From JAVBNT01 sp031551355 (GTDB lineage: Bacteria > Vulcanimicrobiota > CADAWZ01), in the NCBI GenBank assembly GCA_031551355.1, contig JAVBNT010000034.1, positions 1 to 64,000 on the forward strand: a stretch of DNA of 64,000 nucleotides. The letters are read 5' to 3'. Shown here piece after piece: positions 17,888-25,372 of the stretch (the first letter of the stretch is position 1; each line of letters begins with the position of its first letter). The translations under genes and the position numbers were made by a program. The notes beneath the pieces were generated by a model that was not told the DNA's origin, made no database searches, and worked only from the letters and a program-made list of their open reading frames with translations.

Positions 17888-19576
17888 ATGTCCGAAACAT
17901 TGGAAATAAAAGAAACAAAATCATCTGATTTTATCAGAGAAATAATAGACAACGATAACGAAACCGGAAAGCATGCAGGGCGGGTGGCTACGCGTTTTCC
18001 TCCGGAGCCCAACGGCTATCTGCATATTGGACATGCAAAGTCCATTTGCCTGAATTTTGGCATAGCAAAGCAATACGGAGGCACATGCAACCTGCGCTTT
18101 GATGACACAAACCCTTGTAAGGAGGATACGGAGTATGTCGATTCCATCATGTCGGATGTCAGATGGCTGGGGTTTGACTGGCAGGACAGAATGTATTATG
18201 CTTCCGATTATTTTGAGAAACTGTATAATTATGCCGTTGAACTGATAAAACTCGGCAAAGCATACGTTTGCGACCTCAATGCGGAACAGATACGCGAATA
18301 CAGGGGAACTTTGACTGAACCCGGTAAAAACAGTCCCTATCGTGACAGGAGTGTGGAGGAAAATCTCGATCTGTTTCAGAGAATGAGAAACGGGGAGTTT
18401 CCTGATGGAACAAGAGTTTTGCGGGCTAAGATTGATATGGCTTCTTCCAATATGAATATGCGTGATCCGGCTGTTTACCGGATACGGCATGCACATCATC
18501 ACCGGACCGGTGATAAATGGTGTATATATCCGATGTACGACTTTGCCCATTGCCTTTCGGACAGTATTGAAGCGATAACGCATTCCATATGTACGCTTGA
18601 ATTTGAGATTCACAGGCCCCTTTATGACTGGTATCTTGATGTTCTTAAGGTGAAAGATCATCCGCAGCAGATAGAGTTTGCCAGGCTAAACCTTACTTAT
18701 ACGGTTATGAGTAAACGCAAGCTTTTGCAGTTGGTTACGGAAAAGCATGTAACCGGTTGGGACGATCCCAGAATGCCTACCATTTCCGGTATGAGAAGAA
18801 GAGGCTATACTTCCGAGGCAATCAGAAAATTTTGTGAGCTTATCGGCGTAGCCAAAGCCGACAGCACCGTTGATGTCTCTTTGCTGGAGCATTGTATAAG
18901 GGAAGACCTCAACAGGCGTTCGCAAAGGGTTATGGGTGTATTGAGGCCGATCAAGCTTGTTATTGACAATTATCCGGAAGGAAAGACGGAAGAGCTGGAT
19001 GCGATAAATAATCCGGAAGACTCTGATGCCGGGTATCGAAAAGTCACCTTCTCCAGAGAACTTTATATTGATTCCGAAGATTTTATGGAAGAGCCTCCTA
19101 AAGGCTTTTACCGTATGAGTCCCGGTAAGGAAGTCCGGCTGAAAGCCGCTTATTACGTTACATGCACGGATGTTGTTAAGGATGGCCAGGATAATATAAC
19201 CGAAATCCACTGTACTTATGACCCGGAGACGAAAGGCGGTACGTCCAATGACGGACGTAAAGTGAAAGGAACTTTGCATTGGGTTAATGCTTCCGACTGT
19301 ATTGATGCCGAGGTCAGGCTTTACGGTCCGCTTTTTAAGTCTGTTAATCCGTCTGCGGTTGAAGATTTTTTGACCGATATAAATCCCTGTTCCCTGCAGG
19401 TTCTGAAAAATTGCAAGCTGGAAAAATCTATGGCGGGCGGGCAGGCAGGCTATACGGTACAGTTTGAGAGACTGGGGTATTTTTGCGTAGATCAGGATTC
19501 TTCTGATGATAAGCTTGTTATGAATAGGACGCTGCCGTTGAAGGATACGTGGGCTAAGGTTTCCCAAAAAAGTTAA
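17888..19576 (+). CDS. glnS: glutaminyl-tRNA synthetase
   Basis: A 562-residue class I synthetase charging tRNA-Gln directly. Catalytic motifs are RFPPEPNGYLHIGHAKS (HIGH), RFDDTNPCKEDTEYVDSI, YPMYDFAHCLSD and VMSKRKL (KMSKS). The C-terminal half is the two-barrel anticodon domain (DCIDAEVRLYGPLF). AAGGAG six bases before ATG marks the start. GlnRS is patchy in bacteria and generally viewed as acquired from eukaryotes; with it the Gln-tRNA amidotransferase route is dispensable. It is co-transcribed with gltX. A foldback repeat begins directly after its stop, in the position of a terminator. Confidence 0.97.
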   Translation: MSETLEIKETKSSDFIREIIDNDNETGKHAGRVATRFPPEPNGYLHIGHAKSICLNFGIAKQYGGTCNLRFDDTNPCKEDTEYVDSIMSDVRWLGFDWQDRMYYASDYFEKLYNYAVELIKLGKAYVCDLNAEQIREYRGTLTEPGKNSPYRDRSVEENLDLFQRMRNGEFPDGTRVLRAKIDMASSNMNMRDPAVYRIRHAHHHRTGDKWCIYPMYDFAHCLSDSIEAITHSICTLEFEIHRPLYDWYLDVLKVKDHPQQIEFARLNLTYTVMSKRKLLQLVTEKHVTGWDDPRMPTISGMRRRGYTSEAIRKFCELIGVAKADSTVDVSLLEHCIREDLNRRSQRVMGVLRPIKLVIDNYPEGKTEELDAINNPEDSDAGYRKVTFSRELYIDSEDFMEEPPKGFYRMSPGKEVRLKAAYYVTCTDVVKDGQDNITEIHCTYDPETKGGTSNDGRKVKGTLHWVNASDCIDAEVRLYGPLFKSVNPSAVEDFLTDINPCSLQVLKNCKLEKSMAGGQAGYTVQFERLGYFCVDQDSSDDKLVMNRTLPLKDTWAKVSQKS

Positions 19577-19695
19577 ATCAATTGAAACCGGCGAATCTGC
19601 GTCGTCAAGCCGGATATTCGCTCGCTCAACGTAGTCCTGCTACCTCGCTCGTCGAAATCCGGCTTGCCTTAGCATCTCCGCCGGTTTGAATTGAT
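19577..19695. repeat. foldback element copy 2 (119 bp) with trailing REP-like hairpin
   Basis: It begins one base after the glnS stop with the same ATCAATTGAAACCGGCGAATCT arm as the copy at 15196 and ends with the complementary arm. A CCCCTCC..GGAGGGG / GCGAC..GGGGTGG hairpin follows at 19711-19752. Transcribed, it could fold and end the gltX-glnS message. The 352-base gap to rtcB holds this and the small palindrome at 19837. Confidence 0.8.
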
Positions 19696-19836
19696 TTTGA
19701 TTTTAATAAATTCCCCTCCTTTGGAGGGGTGTCGCGGAGCGACGGGGTGGTTTCTGTGTCGTCAAACCGTACGCTGCGCCTCGCTCGTCAAAATTCAATT
19801 TGCATAGCCTCCAGACACAATTGACTGTCTTTTTTG

Positions 19837-19861
19837 TCATTCCCGTGCAGACGGGAATCCA
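19837..19861. repeat. short palindromic repeat of the ATTCCCGT-loop-ACGGGAAT type
   Basis: ATTCCCGT-GCAG-ACGGGAAT flanked by TC and CCA. It is the kind of short palindrome dispersed in many bacterial genomes. A similar GC-rich palindrome is at 52660-52680. Confidence 0.6.
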
Positions 19862-19928
19862 TCCCCCGACAACCGGCAAGATCGCCGATAACTGTCAACT
19901 AATAACTAAAAACCCGGAAGGTTCCCCA

Positions 19929-21119
19929 ATGATTGTTTTAAACGGAAAATACAATTCGGCAAAGGTTTTTACCGACAATCTTGAAAGCACTGCCGCTTCC
20001 CAGATTGTCAATTTGCTGAACCAGGAATTTATCGCCGGCAGTACAATCCGCATTATGCCCGATACGCATGCGGGCGCCGGGTGTACGATAGGGACAACGA
20101 TGACGATTGAGGACAAGATTGTCCCCAATCTTGTCGGCGTTGACATCGGCTGCGGTATGGAGACGCTGATTCTTAAGGATAAAACCGTCGATCTTGCAAA
20201 GTTGGACGGAGTCATACATGATTTTATTCCGGCAGGATTTGCGACCCATAAGACGCCGCATGCTTATGCTGCGAAAATAAATATTGAGGAATTGTTTTGT
20301 CTGCACAAGCTTAACCGCAACAGGGCTGTTCTTAGTATCGGAACGCTCGGCGGCGGCAATCACTTTATTGAGCTGGGTAAAGACCACTCCGGTGTTTATT
20401 ACCTTACGATCCACTCCGGCAGCCGTAACCTCGGCAAACAAATCGCCGAACTCTACCAACAGGCCGCTTATGACCGCCTTAAGGAAAAGAGCGGCGAGGT
20501 GCATGCAATTATTGAACAGCTTAGAAGAGAGGGCCGGGAAAAGGAAATCCAAAAGAAAGTTGACAGGATAAAACCCTCAGGGATAAACAAAAATCTTGCC
20601 TATGTTGAAGGCGAGCTGTTTAAACGTTATCTGCATGATATGGAAATAGCCCAGCGGTATGCCGATTTAAACCGTAAGGCAATGGCGGACATTATCGCTG
20701 CCAAAATGAAGTTCAGCATTGATGACACCTTTACCACGGTACATAACTACATTGATCTGAAAAATAAGATTTTGCGTAAAGGTGCCGTTTCGGCACAAAA
20801 AGGCGAAAGGCTGCTTATACCGATCAATATGCGTGACGGCAGTTTGGTTTGCACCGGCAAGGGCAATCGGGACTGGAACTTTTCCGCACCGCATGGGGCA
20901 GGCAGGCTGATGAGCCGCTCCGAGGCGAAAGCAAAAATATCCCTGAGTGATTTTAAAGAATCAATGGAAGGTATTTATTCCAGTACAATAAATAAAACGA
21001 CGCTGGATGAAGCTCCTTTTGCCTACAAACCTATGGATGAGATTGTTAATAATATTACCGGAACCGTCGAAATAGAATTAACGGTCAAGCCGGTATATAA
21101 TTTTAAATCTGCGGAGTGA
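19929..21119 (+). CDS. rtcB: RtcB-type RNA ligase
   Basis: A 396-residue RtcB family protein. It shows MPDTHAG (43-49), VGVDIGCGM with metal ligand Cys75, GGGNHFIE, HSGSRNLGK and APHGAGRLMSR around the guanylylated His region. RtcB joins 2',3'-cyclic phosphate and 5'-hydroxyl RNA ends using GTP and Mn, for tRNA or rRNA repair. An upstream in-frame ATG (19800) would add 43 residues that read through repeat sequence; the ATG at 19929 has GGAAGG at proper distance and starts where the family does. It is followed by the YjbR-like gene after 26 bases. Confidence 0.93.
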   Translation: MIVLNGKYNSAKVFTDNLESTAASQIVNLLNQEFIAGSTIRIMPDTHAGAGCTIGTTMTIEDKIVPNLVGVDIGCGMETLILKDKTVDLAKLDGVIHDFIPAGFATHKTPHAYAAKINIEELFCLHKLNRNRAVLSIGTLGGGNHFIELGKDHSGVYYLTIHSGSRNLGKQIAELYQQAAYDRLKEKSGEVHAIIEQLRREGREKEIQKKVDRIKPSGINKNLAYVEGELFKRYLHDMEIAQRYADLNRKAMADIIAAKMKFSIDDTFTTVHNYIDLKNKILRKGAVSAQKGERLLIPINMRDGSLVCTGKGNRDWNFSAPHGAGRLMSRSEAKAKISLSDFKESMEGIYSSTINKTTLDEAPFAYKPMDEIVNNITGTVEIELTVKPVYNFKSAE

Positions 21120-21145
21120 ATCAGCATATTGAAAGGTTGAATTCT

Positions 21146-21817
21146 ATGTCGGATATGGATACTTTATTCAAAAACCGCAGGATAAAGCCTCAGCAGCTTC
21201 TGACTTTTGGTTTTTCAGAACTCGACGGTGTTTATACCTATTCCACCGGTCTGGTTGACGGTCAGTTTGAGATGACGGTTACCATTGGCCGGAACGGGGA
21301 AGTCTTAGCGGAAGTAATCGACAGCTTTTCAAAGGAGCCTTATACGCTCCATCTTGTCTCTGATGCCAAGGGAGCGTTTGTGGGAATGGTCCGCCAGGGA
21401 TATTGGGATGTACTTAATGCTGTTGCTGTCTCCTGTTTTGAGTCTGATGTGTTCCGAAGTGATGAGGCAGGGCAGCTCCTTCAATATGTTAAAAATAAAT
21501 ACCATAGCGAACCGGAATTTTTATGGAAGCGCTTTTCCGACAATGCCATTTTAAGACGCCGGGACACCGCCAAATGGTATGCTGCATTACTGACCGTGCA
21601 AAAAAATAAACTGGGACTTGCCGGGGACGGTAAGATTGAGATTATTGATCTGCGGGTTAGGCCGGCAGAGGTGGACGCTCTGGTGGATGGGAGGAAATAT
21701 TTTCCCGGTTACCATATGAATAAAAAACATTGGTTCACGATTTGTCTTGACGGCTCGGTTCCCGTGGAAGAGATTTTTGAGCGGATAGATCAAAGCTTTG
21801 TTCTTGCGGTGAAGTGA
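21146..21817 (+). CDS. MmcQ/YjbR-family protein with N-terminal extension
   Basis: A 223-residue protein from ATG 21146 (AAAGG nine bases upstream); a GTG at 21116 overlapping the rtcB stop is the alternative. Residues 110-223 match the YjbR (CyaY-like fold) pattern, ending KYFPGYHMNKKHWFTICLDG..PVEEIFERIDQSF. The first 100 residues form a less familiar alpha/beta segment repeating the same kind of fold (RIKPQQLLTFGF...). YjbR proteins bind DNA or small ligands, and their cellular role is unclear. It sits in an operon with rtcB, but a link to RNA repair is only suggested by position. Confidence 0.8.
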   Translation: MSDMDTLFKNRRIKPQQLLTFGFSELDGVYTYSTGLVDGQFEMTVTIGRNGEVLAEVIDSFSKEPYTLHLVSDAKGAFVGMVRQGYWDVLNAVAVSCFESDVFRSDEAGQLLQYVKNKYHSEPEFLWKRFSDNAILRRRDTAKWYAALLTVQKNKLGLAGDGKIEIIDLRVRPAEVDALVDGRKYFPGYHMNKKHWFTICLDGSVPVEEIFERIDQSFVLAVK

Positions 21818-21893
21818 TTTGCTAGTCAGCCGCTGCATACTTTGCCCTGTGTCCGTCAGCCGTAAATCTTTTTGACCGGCGAACCCCCCCCCG

Positions 21894-22048
21894 CAATGTC
21901 ATTAATTAGTATTTTTCATAACCGACTTTGACATCTTCGGAACTCTCACAGAGGGCACAGAGGCCACGGAGGATAAATGCCAGTTAAAACCTCTCTGTGT
22001 TCTCCTCTTCTCTGTGAGAAACCCTTTTCTCTTAACTTAATGACATTG
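21894..22048. mobile_element. MITE-like element 3
   Basis: A 155-base element with CAATGTCATTAA...TTAATGACATTG ends. Its core is the near-identical inverse complement of the core at 16107-16254 (CTCACAGAGGGCACAGAG...CTCTGTGAG). It is flanked on both sides by CCCCCCCCG, a 9-base target duplication. The 366-base gap between the YjbR-like gene and the YdeI-like gene holds only this and some GC-rich sequence. Confidence 0.8.
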
Positions 22049-22183
22049 CCCCCCCCGATGCCTTGCGAAAAGCTTCCCGGCTGCCGGATCGGACGGATAG
22101 CAGGCTTTGTGGAATAAAATTTCTGTGACAGATCAATTGCAAATTATTCTGGAGGATTATTATGCATTGGATGGTGAGTTTTT

Positions 22184-22744
22184 TTGATTGAGCCTTTGCG
22201 ATTTGTTTCGCGTAATGAATTTAGAAGCTGGTTGGAAGATAATTGCATCTCTAGCGGCGGTGTTTGGTTGTTGTTCGGAAAATCCGGCGGTCCAAAGACT
22301 GTAAAGGCAAACGAGGCGCTTGAAGAAGCTCTTTGTTTTGGTTGGATTGACGGACAAATGCAGAGCATTGATGATGAAACTTATAAAAAATATTTCTCCG
22401 TTCGTGTGAAAAACAGTAAGTGGTCGGATAAAAACAAGGCGATAGCTGAAAGGCTTGAAAAACAGGGGATAATGACCGGTTATGGCAGACTGAAAATAGA
22501 GGAGGCCAGAAAAAACGGTCAGTGGGATGCTCCGAAGTCTCCGGCCATTACGGATGAACAAATAGCATTTTTATCTGATTTGCTGAGAGAGCATAAGTTG
22601 GCCTATACGAATTTTCAGGCGATGTCTTCATCTGTAAAAAAGGCCTATACACGGGCATACCTTGACGCGAAAACTGACGATGGACGCGCTAAACGCCTGT
22701 TGTGGATGATTGATCGGTTAGATAAAAACCTGAAGCCGATGTAG
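22184..22744 (+). CDS. YdeI/OmpD-associated family protein, probable frameshift at its start
   Basis: A 186-residue cytoplasmic protein of the YdeI family: FVSRNEFRSWLEDN, EALEEALCFGWIDGQM, KNSKWSDKNKAIAERLEKQG and the C-terminal helical tail. The role of the family is poorly known; some members are tied to antimicrobial peptide or stress tolerance. The open frame can only begin at a TTG (22184) without a ribosome site. A perfect GGAGGA and an ATG (22162) lie just upstream in another frame that runs nine codons into a stop after a run of seven T (22179-22185). Removing one T joins ATG 22162 to the YdeI frame, so a one-base indel is likely. Confidence 0.82.
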   Translation: MIEPLRFVSRNEFRSWLEDNCISSGGVWLLFGKSGGPKTVKANEALEEALCFGWIDGQMQSIDDETYKKYFSVRVKNSKWSDKNKAIAERLEKQGIMTGYGRLKIEEARKNGQWDAPKSPAITDEQIAFLSDLLREHKLAYTNFQAMSSSVKKAYTRAYLDAKTDDGRAKRLLWMIDRLDKNLKPM

Positions 22745-22754
22745 AAAAATTTTA

Positions 22755-24056
22755 TTATTTGTTTTTATTTCCGGCAGGGATGTTTTCGCGCAAGTGGATA
22801 TAATACTTGCCGTCTTTTTTCTTTTTGCTGATGACAGTAAAGTTTGTTTCCGGAGGGAATAATATTTCATCTTCATGCGGATATTCCGACGCCCAGCTTA
22901 CATCCTTGCCCTGTGAGGTCGATTCTATTGTCAGAAAGACATTGCCCCTGAACGGTGAACCGGAACTCCAATTATCATATTTAGATGATGAAAGGAAAGA
23001 ATTATAGTTGATTTCCGCGCCCGGTTTATGTTTTTTTATAAGCTCGTTCGGCATATCCGTAAACCTGTAGGTTTTCCCCTCGTAGGCAGGAAGTTTTTTC
23101 ATACTGTCGATTATCGGGTCCATCAACGGCTTTAATTCTTTGAGATCCTTTGAGTTGTTGTCTCTCAAGGCTTTATTTATTTCTTTATAGCCTTCGGACG
23201 TATAGTGTCGCAAACAGACTATACCCGGCATATCTATCCCTGATTCCTGAACGAATTCTCTGGAAAGAATTTTTTCTTTTTTGATGTTTTTAACGTAGGA
23301 ATCGTATAAATCTTTTTTAGACTCTTTATCAAAATAGGCTTTAACTTCATTATTTCCGGGGGAAATACCGTCGGGAGAAGCGGATCCAACGACCTTATAG
23401 GCGGCCTGGGCCATGAATTTTGCTATGTTTCCCCGCTCGTTCTTTTCATCGGTCATAGATATTTGGAAAGCGTCAAAACCCTGCAGCATTTCTATTTTCT
23501 GAGCGTTATTGTCATGTTTTTCCAAAAGTTTCTGAATTTGGGGAGAATTTGCCAGGCCATAGTAAAAGCTTTCCTGGCTTAATTTTTCACTTTCCGGTTT
23601 GGGAAGTATGAAGATATAATTTTTTGCCGGAAATTTACTCATAGCCGAAATCATAAGATCGTATGGGCTTAGGCGCTCTCCGTTTCGGCTTGTTTTTGCG
23701 GTTCCTTTCAGAACTTCCGATTTATACTCGATATATTTGCCTTTGAGGCTTGCATTGTAGATATTTGCCGTTTTTTCGTTTTTACCGAAAGCGGTAAGAA
23801 TATTTGCCATACCATTGAGATTAAAATGCCGTAGTTCTTCGGGAATACTGCGTTTGAAAGATTCCTTCAGCTCTTTTTCCGTTCTGGCATAACAAAATAT
23901 AGTCCAATCCTTTGGCTCGGCTGACTCCTCAAAGGCATCGGCATTTTTTTCCTGACTGCATGACTTAGTTCCGGCAGTGTCCTGTTTGGGAGCTGTCTGC
24001 CGGCTGGGAATATTCTGAGGTATATTTGCTGCGGAAAAATTGTTTACTTTTGTCAT
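22755..24056 (-). CDS. pseudo-clostripain/ADP-ribosyltransferase fusion, paralogue C
   Basis: A 433-residue member of the three-gene set, the most diverged. Residues 1-45: leader with NIPQNIP and a polar linker. Residues 49-215: clostripain (C11)-like core (DWTIFCY, KFPAKNY, LQGFDAFQISM); the nucleophile Cys expected in GFDAC is Phe197 and the His motif after the PAKNY strand is lost. Residues 275-430: ADP-ribosyltransferase of the R-S-E type with Arg331, FLSSS (354-358, where the paralogues have STS) and HEDEILFPP with Glu395/Glu397. It should move ADP-ribose from NAD to a protein or nucleic-acid target. The start overlaps the stop of paralogue B by four bases (ATGA), so it is translationally coupled and last in the operon. 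No secretion signal of Sec type is seen. Confidence 0.85.
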   Translation of the reverse strand: MTKVNNFSAANIPQNIPSRQTAPKQDTAGTKSCSQEKNADAFEESAEPKDWTIFCYARTEKELKESFKRSIPEELRHFNLNGMANILTAFGKNEKTANIYNASLKGKYIEYKSEVLKGTAKTSRNGERLSPYDLMISAMSKFPAKNYIFILPKPESEKLSQESFYYGLANSPQIQKLLEKHDNNAQKIEMLQGFDAFQISMTDEKNERGNIAKFMAQAAYKVVGSASPDGISPGNNEVKAYFDKESKKDLYDSYVKNIKKEKILSREFVQESGIDMPGIVCLRHYTSEGYKEINKALRDNNSKDLKELKPLMDPIIDSMKKLPAYEGKTYRFTDMPNELIKKHKPGAEINYNSFLSSSKYDNWSSGSPFRGNVFLTIESTSQGKDVSWASEYPHEDEILFPPETNFTVISKKKKDGKYYIHLRENIPAGNKNK

Positions 24057-25372
24057 TTTTTACCCTGTTCCGGAGAATTTTCCCGCATATGAATATGGTA
24101 TCTCCTGCCTTTTTTCTCACAGCTTAAAACGGTAAAGCTTGTTCCCGGCGGAAACAGGATTTCATCTTCATGAGGGCACTCGGAAATCCAGCTGACGTCT
24201 TTGCCTTTGGAAGACGACTCTATTGTCATAAAAACATTGTCTTTCTCCCCGTATTCTTTCTGTGCCCATCCGTCATATTTGGAAGTCGACAGAAACGATC
24301 TGTATTGAATTTCTGCTCCCGGCTGGTGTTGTTTCAGAAAGTCGGCAGGCAGAGATGCCGTGCGGTAGACGTTTCCCTTGTATGAAGGCAGTTTGTCAAG
24401 ACCCTCTATTGTTGGGGCTATTATAGGCTGCAGAGCGTCTATTGACTCTTTTTGGTTACGGGTATAAGCTTTGTTAATTGCCCAGTAGCCGTTTAATGTA
24501 TAATGTTTCAGAGCAATAAGGTTGGATAGGGAGAGTCCCAATTCTTTTACCGCTGCCCGCTCCATAAGATTTTCATTTTGGATTGCGTGCATGTAGCCGT
24601 TAAAAGTTTTAACAGAAAGATTTTTTCTGAAAAATGACTTAAGCTCCTCGGCCTGGGTGTCTGCCGTTACTTTGGTCTCCAAAGCAGTTGCCGCTGCCTT
24701 GTGGGCAGTATTGGCCATAAGATTTGCCTGATTGCTGGGTTCCTTCTTCTGAGCTTTTTGCGAGGTAACGGCAAAAGCTTCGAACCCGGGCATGATGTCT
24801 AATTTTTTATCGGGGTCGGCACCGGAGATAATTTTCTGCAAATCAGGATTGGCGGCAAATTCTTTGCGGATATTTTCTTCGCTGAAAGACTTGACGCTGC
24901 CATGTTCGGGAAGAACTACCACATAATTTTTTGCCGGATAATTTTTTATTCCCCAGGAGATAAAATCATTGATTGCATCTGTTTTTGCCGGTTTTGCCGG
25001 TTCACTGCTGACGGAGTTGAATTTTACCGATTCACCTTCAATGTTTAAATGGTAGCGTTGGCTGTCCGCTCCTTCCGCTGCCGGAGTTTTTTTATTTTGA
25101 TCGAACTGGATTACAAAATTTGCCTTATCATTAAATTTAAAAAAACGCAGTTCCGGGATTTTGTGTTTAAAAGAGCGGGCAAACTCTTTGCCTGAATCGG
25201 CATAGCAAAGCACGGTCCAGTCTTTTTTTTCACTGCGGCGTGGACCGGACGGGGTGTATGAATCTACCTGAGAACTTTGAGTTTCCGCGGGTTTCTGATT
25301 CTTTTTGCCGATTTGCGGTTTCGGTATATTTTGTTGTATGTTTACCGACGGTAAGTTATTTATTTTTGACAT
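24053..25372 (-). CDS. pseudo-clostripain/ADP-ribosyltransferase fusion, paralogue B
   Basis: A 439-residue middle gene of the operon. Leader residues 4-17 read INNLPSVNIQQNIP, then a polar linker to 48. Residues 50-225 follow clostripain order: DWTVLCY, FISWGIKNYPAKNYVVVLPEHG, IMPGFEAFAV. The catalytic His position survives (His157 in EHG), but the nucleophile position is Phe200. Residues 280-432 are an R-S-E ADP-ribosyltransferase: LKHYTLNGYWAIN, VYR with Arg337, FLSTS (360-364), KDVSWISECPHEDEILFPPG with Glu402 and catalytic Glu404. All three ART motifs are intact, so it is probably active. Its start overlaps paralogue A by 13 bases. Confidence 0.87.
   Translation of the reverse strand: MSKINNLPSVNIQQNIPKPQIGKKNQKPAETQSSQVDSYTPSGPRRSEKKDWTVLCYADSGKEFARSFKHKIPELRFFKFNDKANFVIQFDQNKKTPAAEGADSQRYHLNIEGESVKFNSVSSEPAKPAKTDAINDFISWGIKNYPAKNYVVVLPEHGSVKSFSEENIRKEFAANPDLQKIISGADPDKKLDIMPGFEAFAVTSQKAQKKEPSNQANLMANTAHKAAATALETKVTADTQAEELKSFFRKNLSVKTFNGYMHAIQNENLMERAAVKELGLSLSNLIALKHYTLNGYWAINKAYTRNQKESIDALQPIIAPTIEGLDKLPSYKGNVYRTASLPADFLKQHQPGAEIQYRSFLSTSKYDGWAQKEYGEKDNVFMTIESSSKGKDVSWISECPHEDEILFPPGTSFTVLSCEKKGRRYHIHMRENSPEQGKK

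Noticed and set aside
18686..19567. 293-codon minus-strand frame opposite glnS
   Set aside because: It is the shadow of a strongly conserved gene; codon bias of glnS keeps the antisense frame open.
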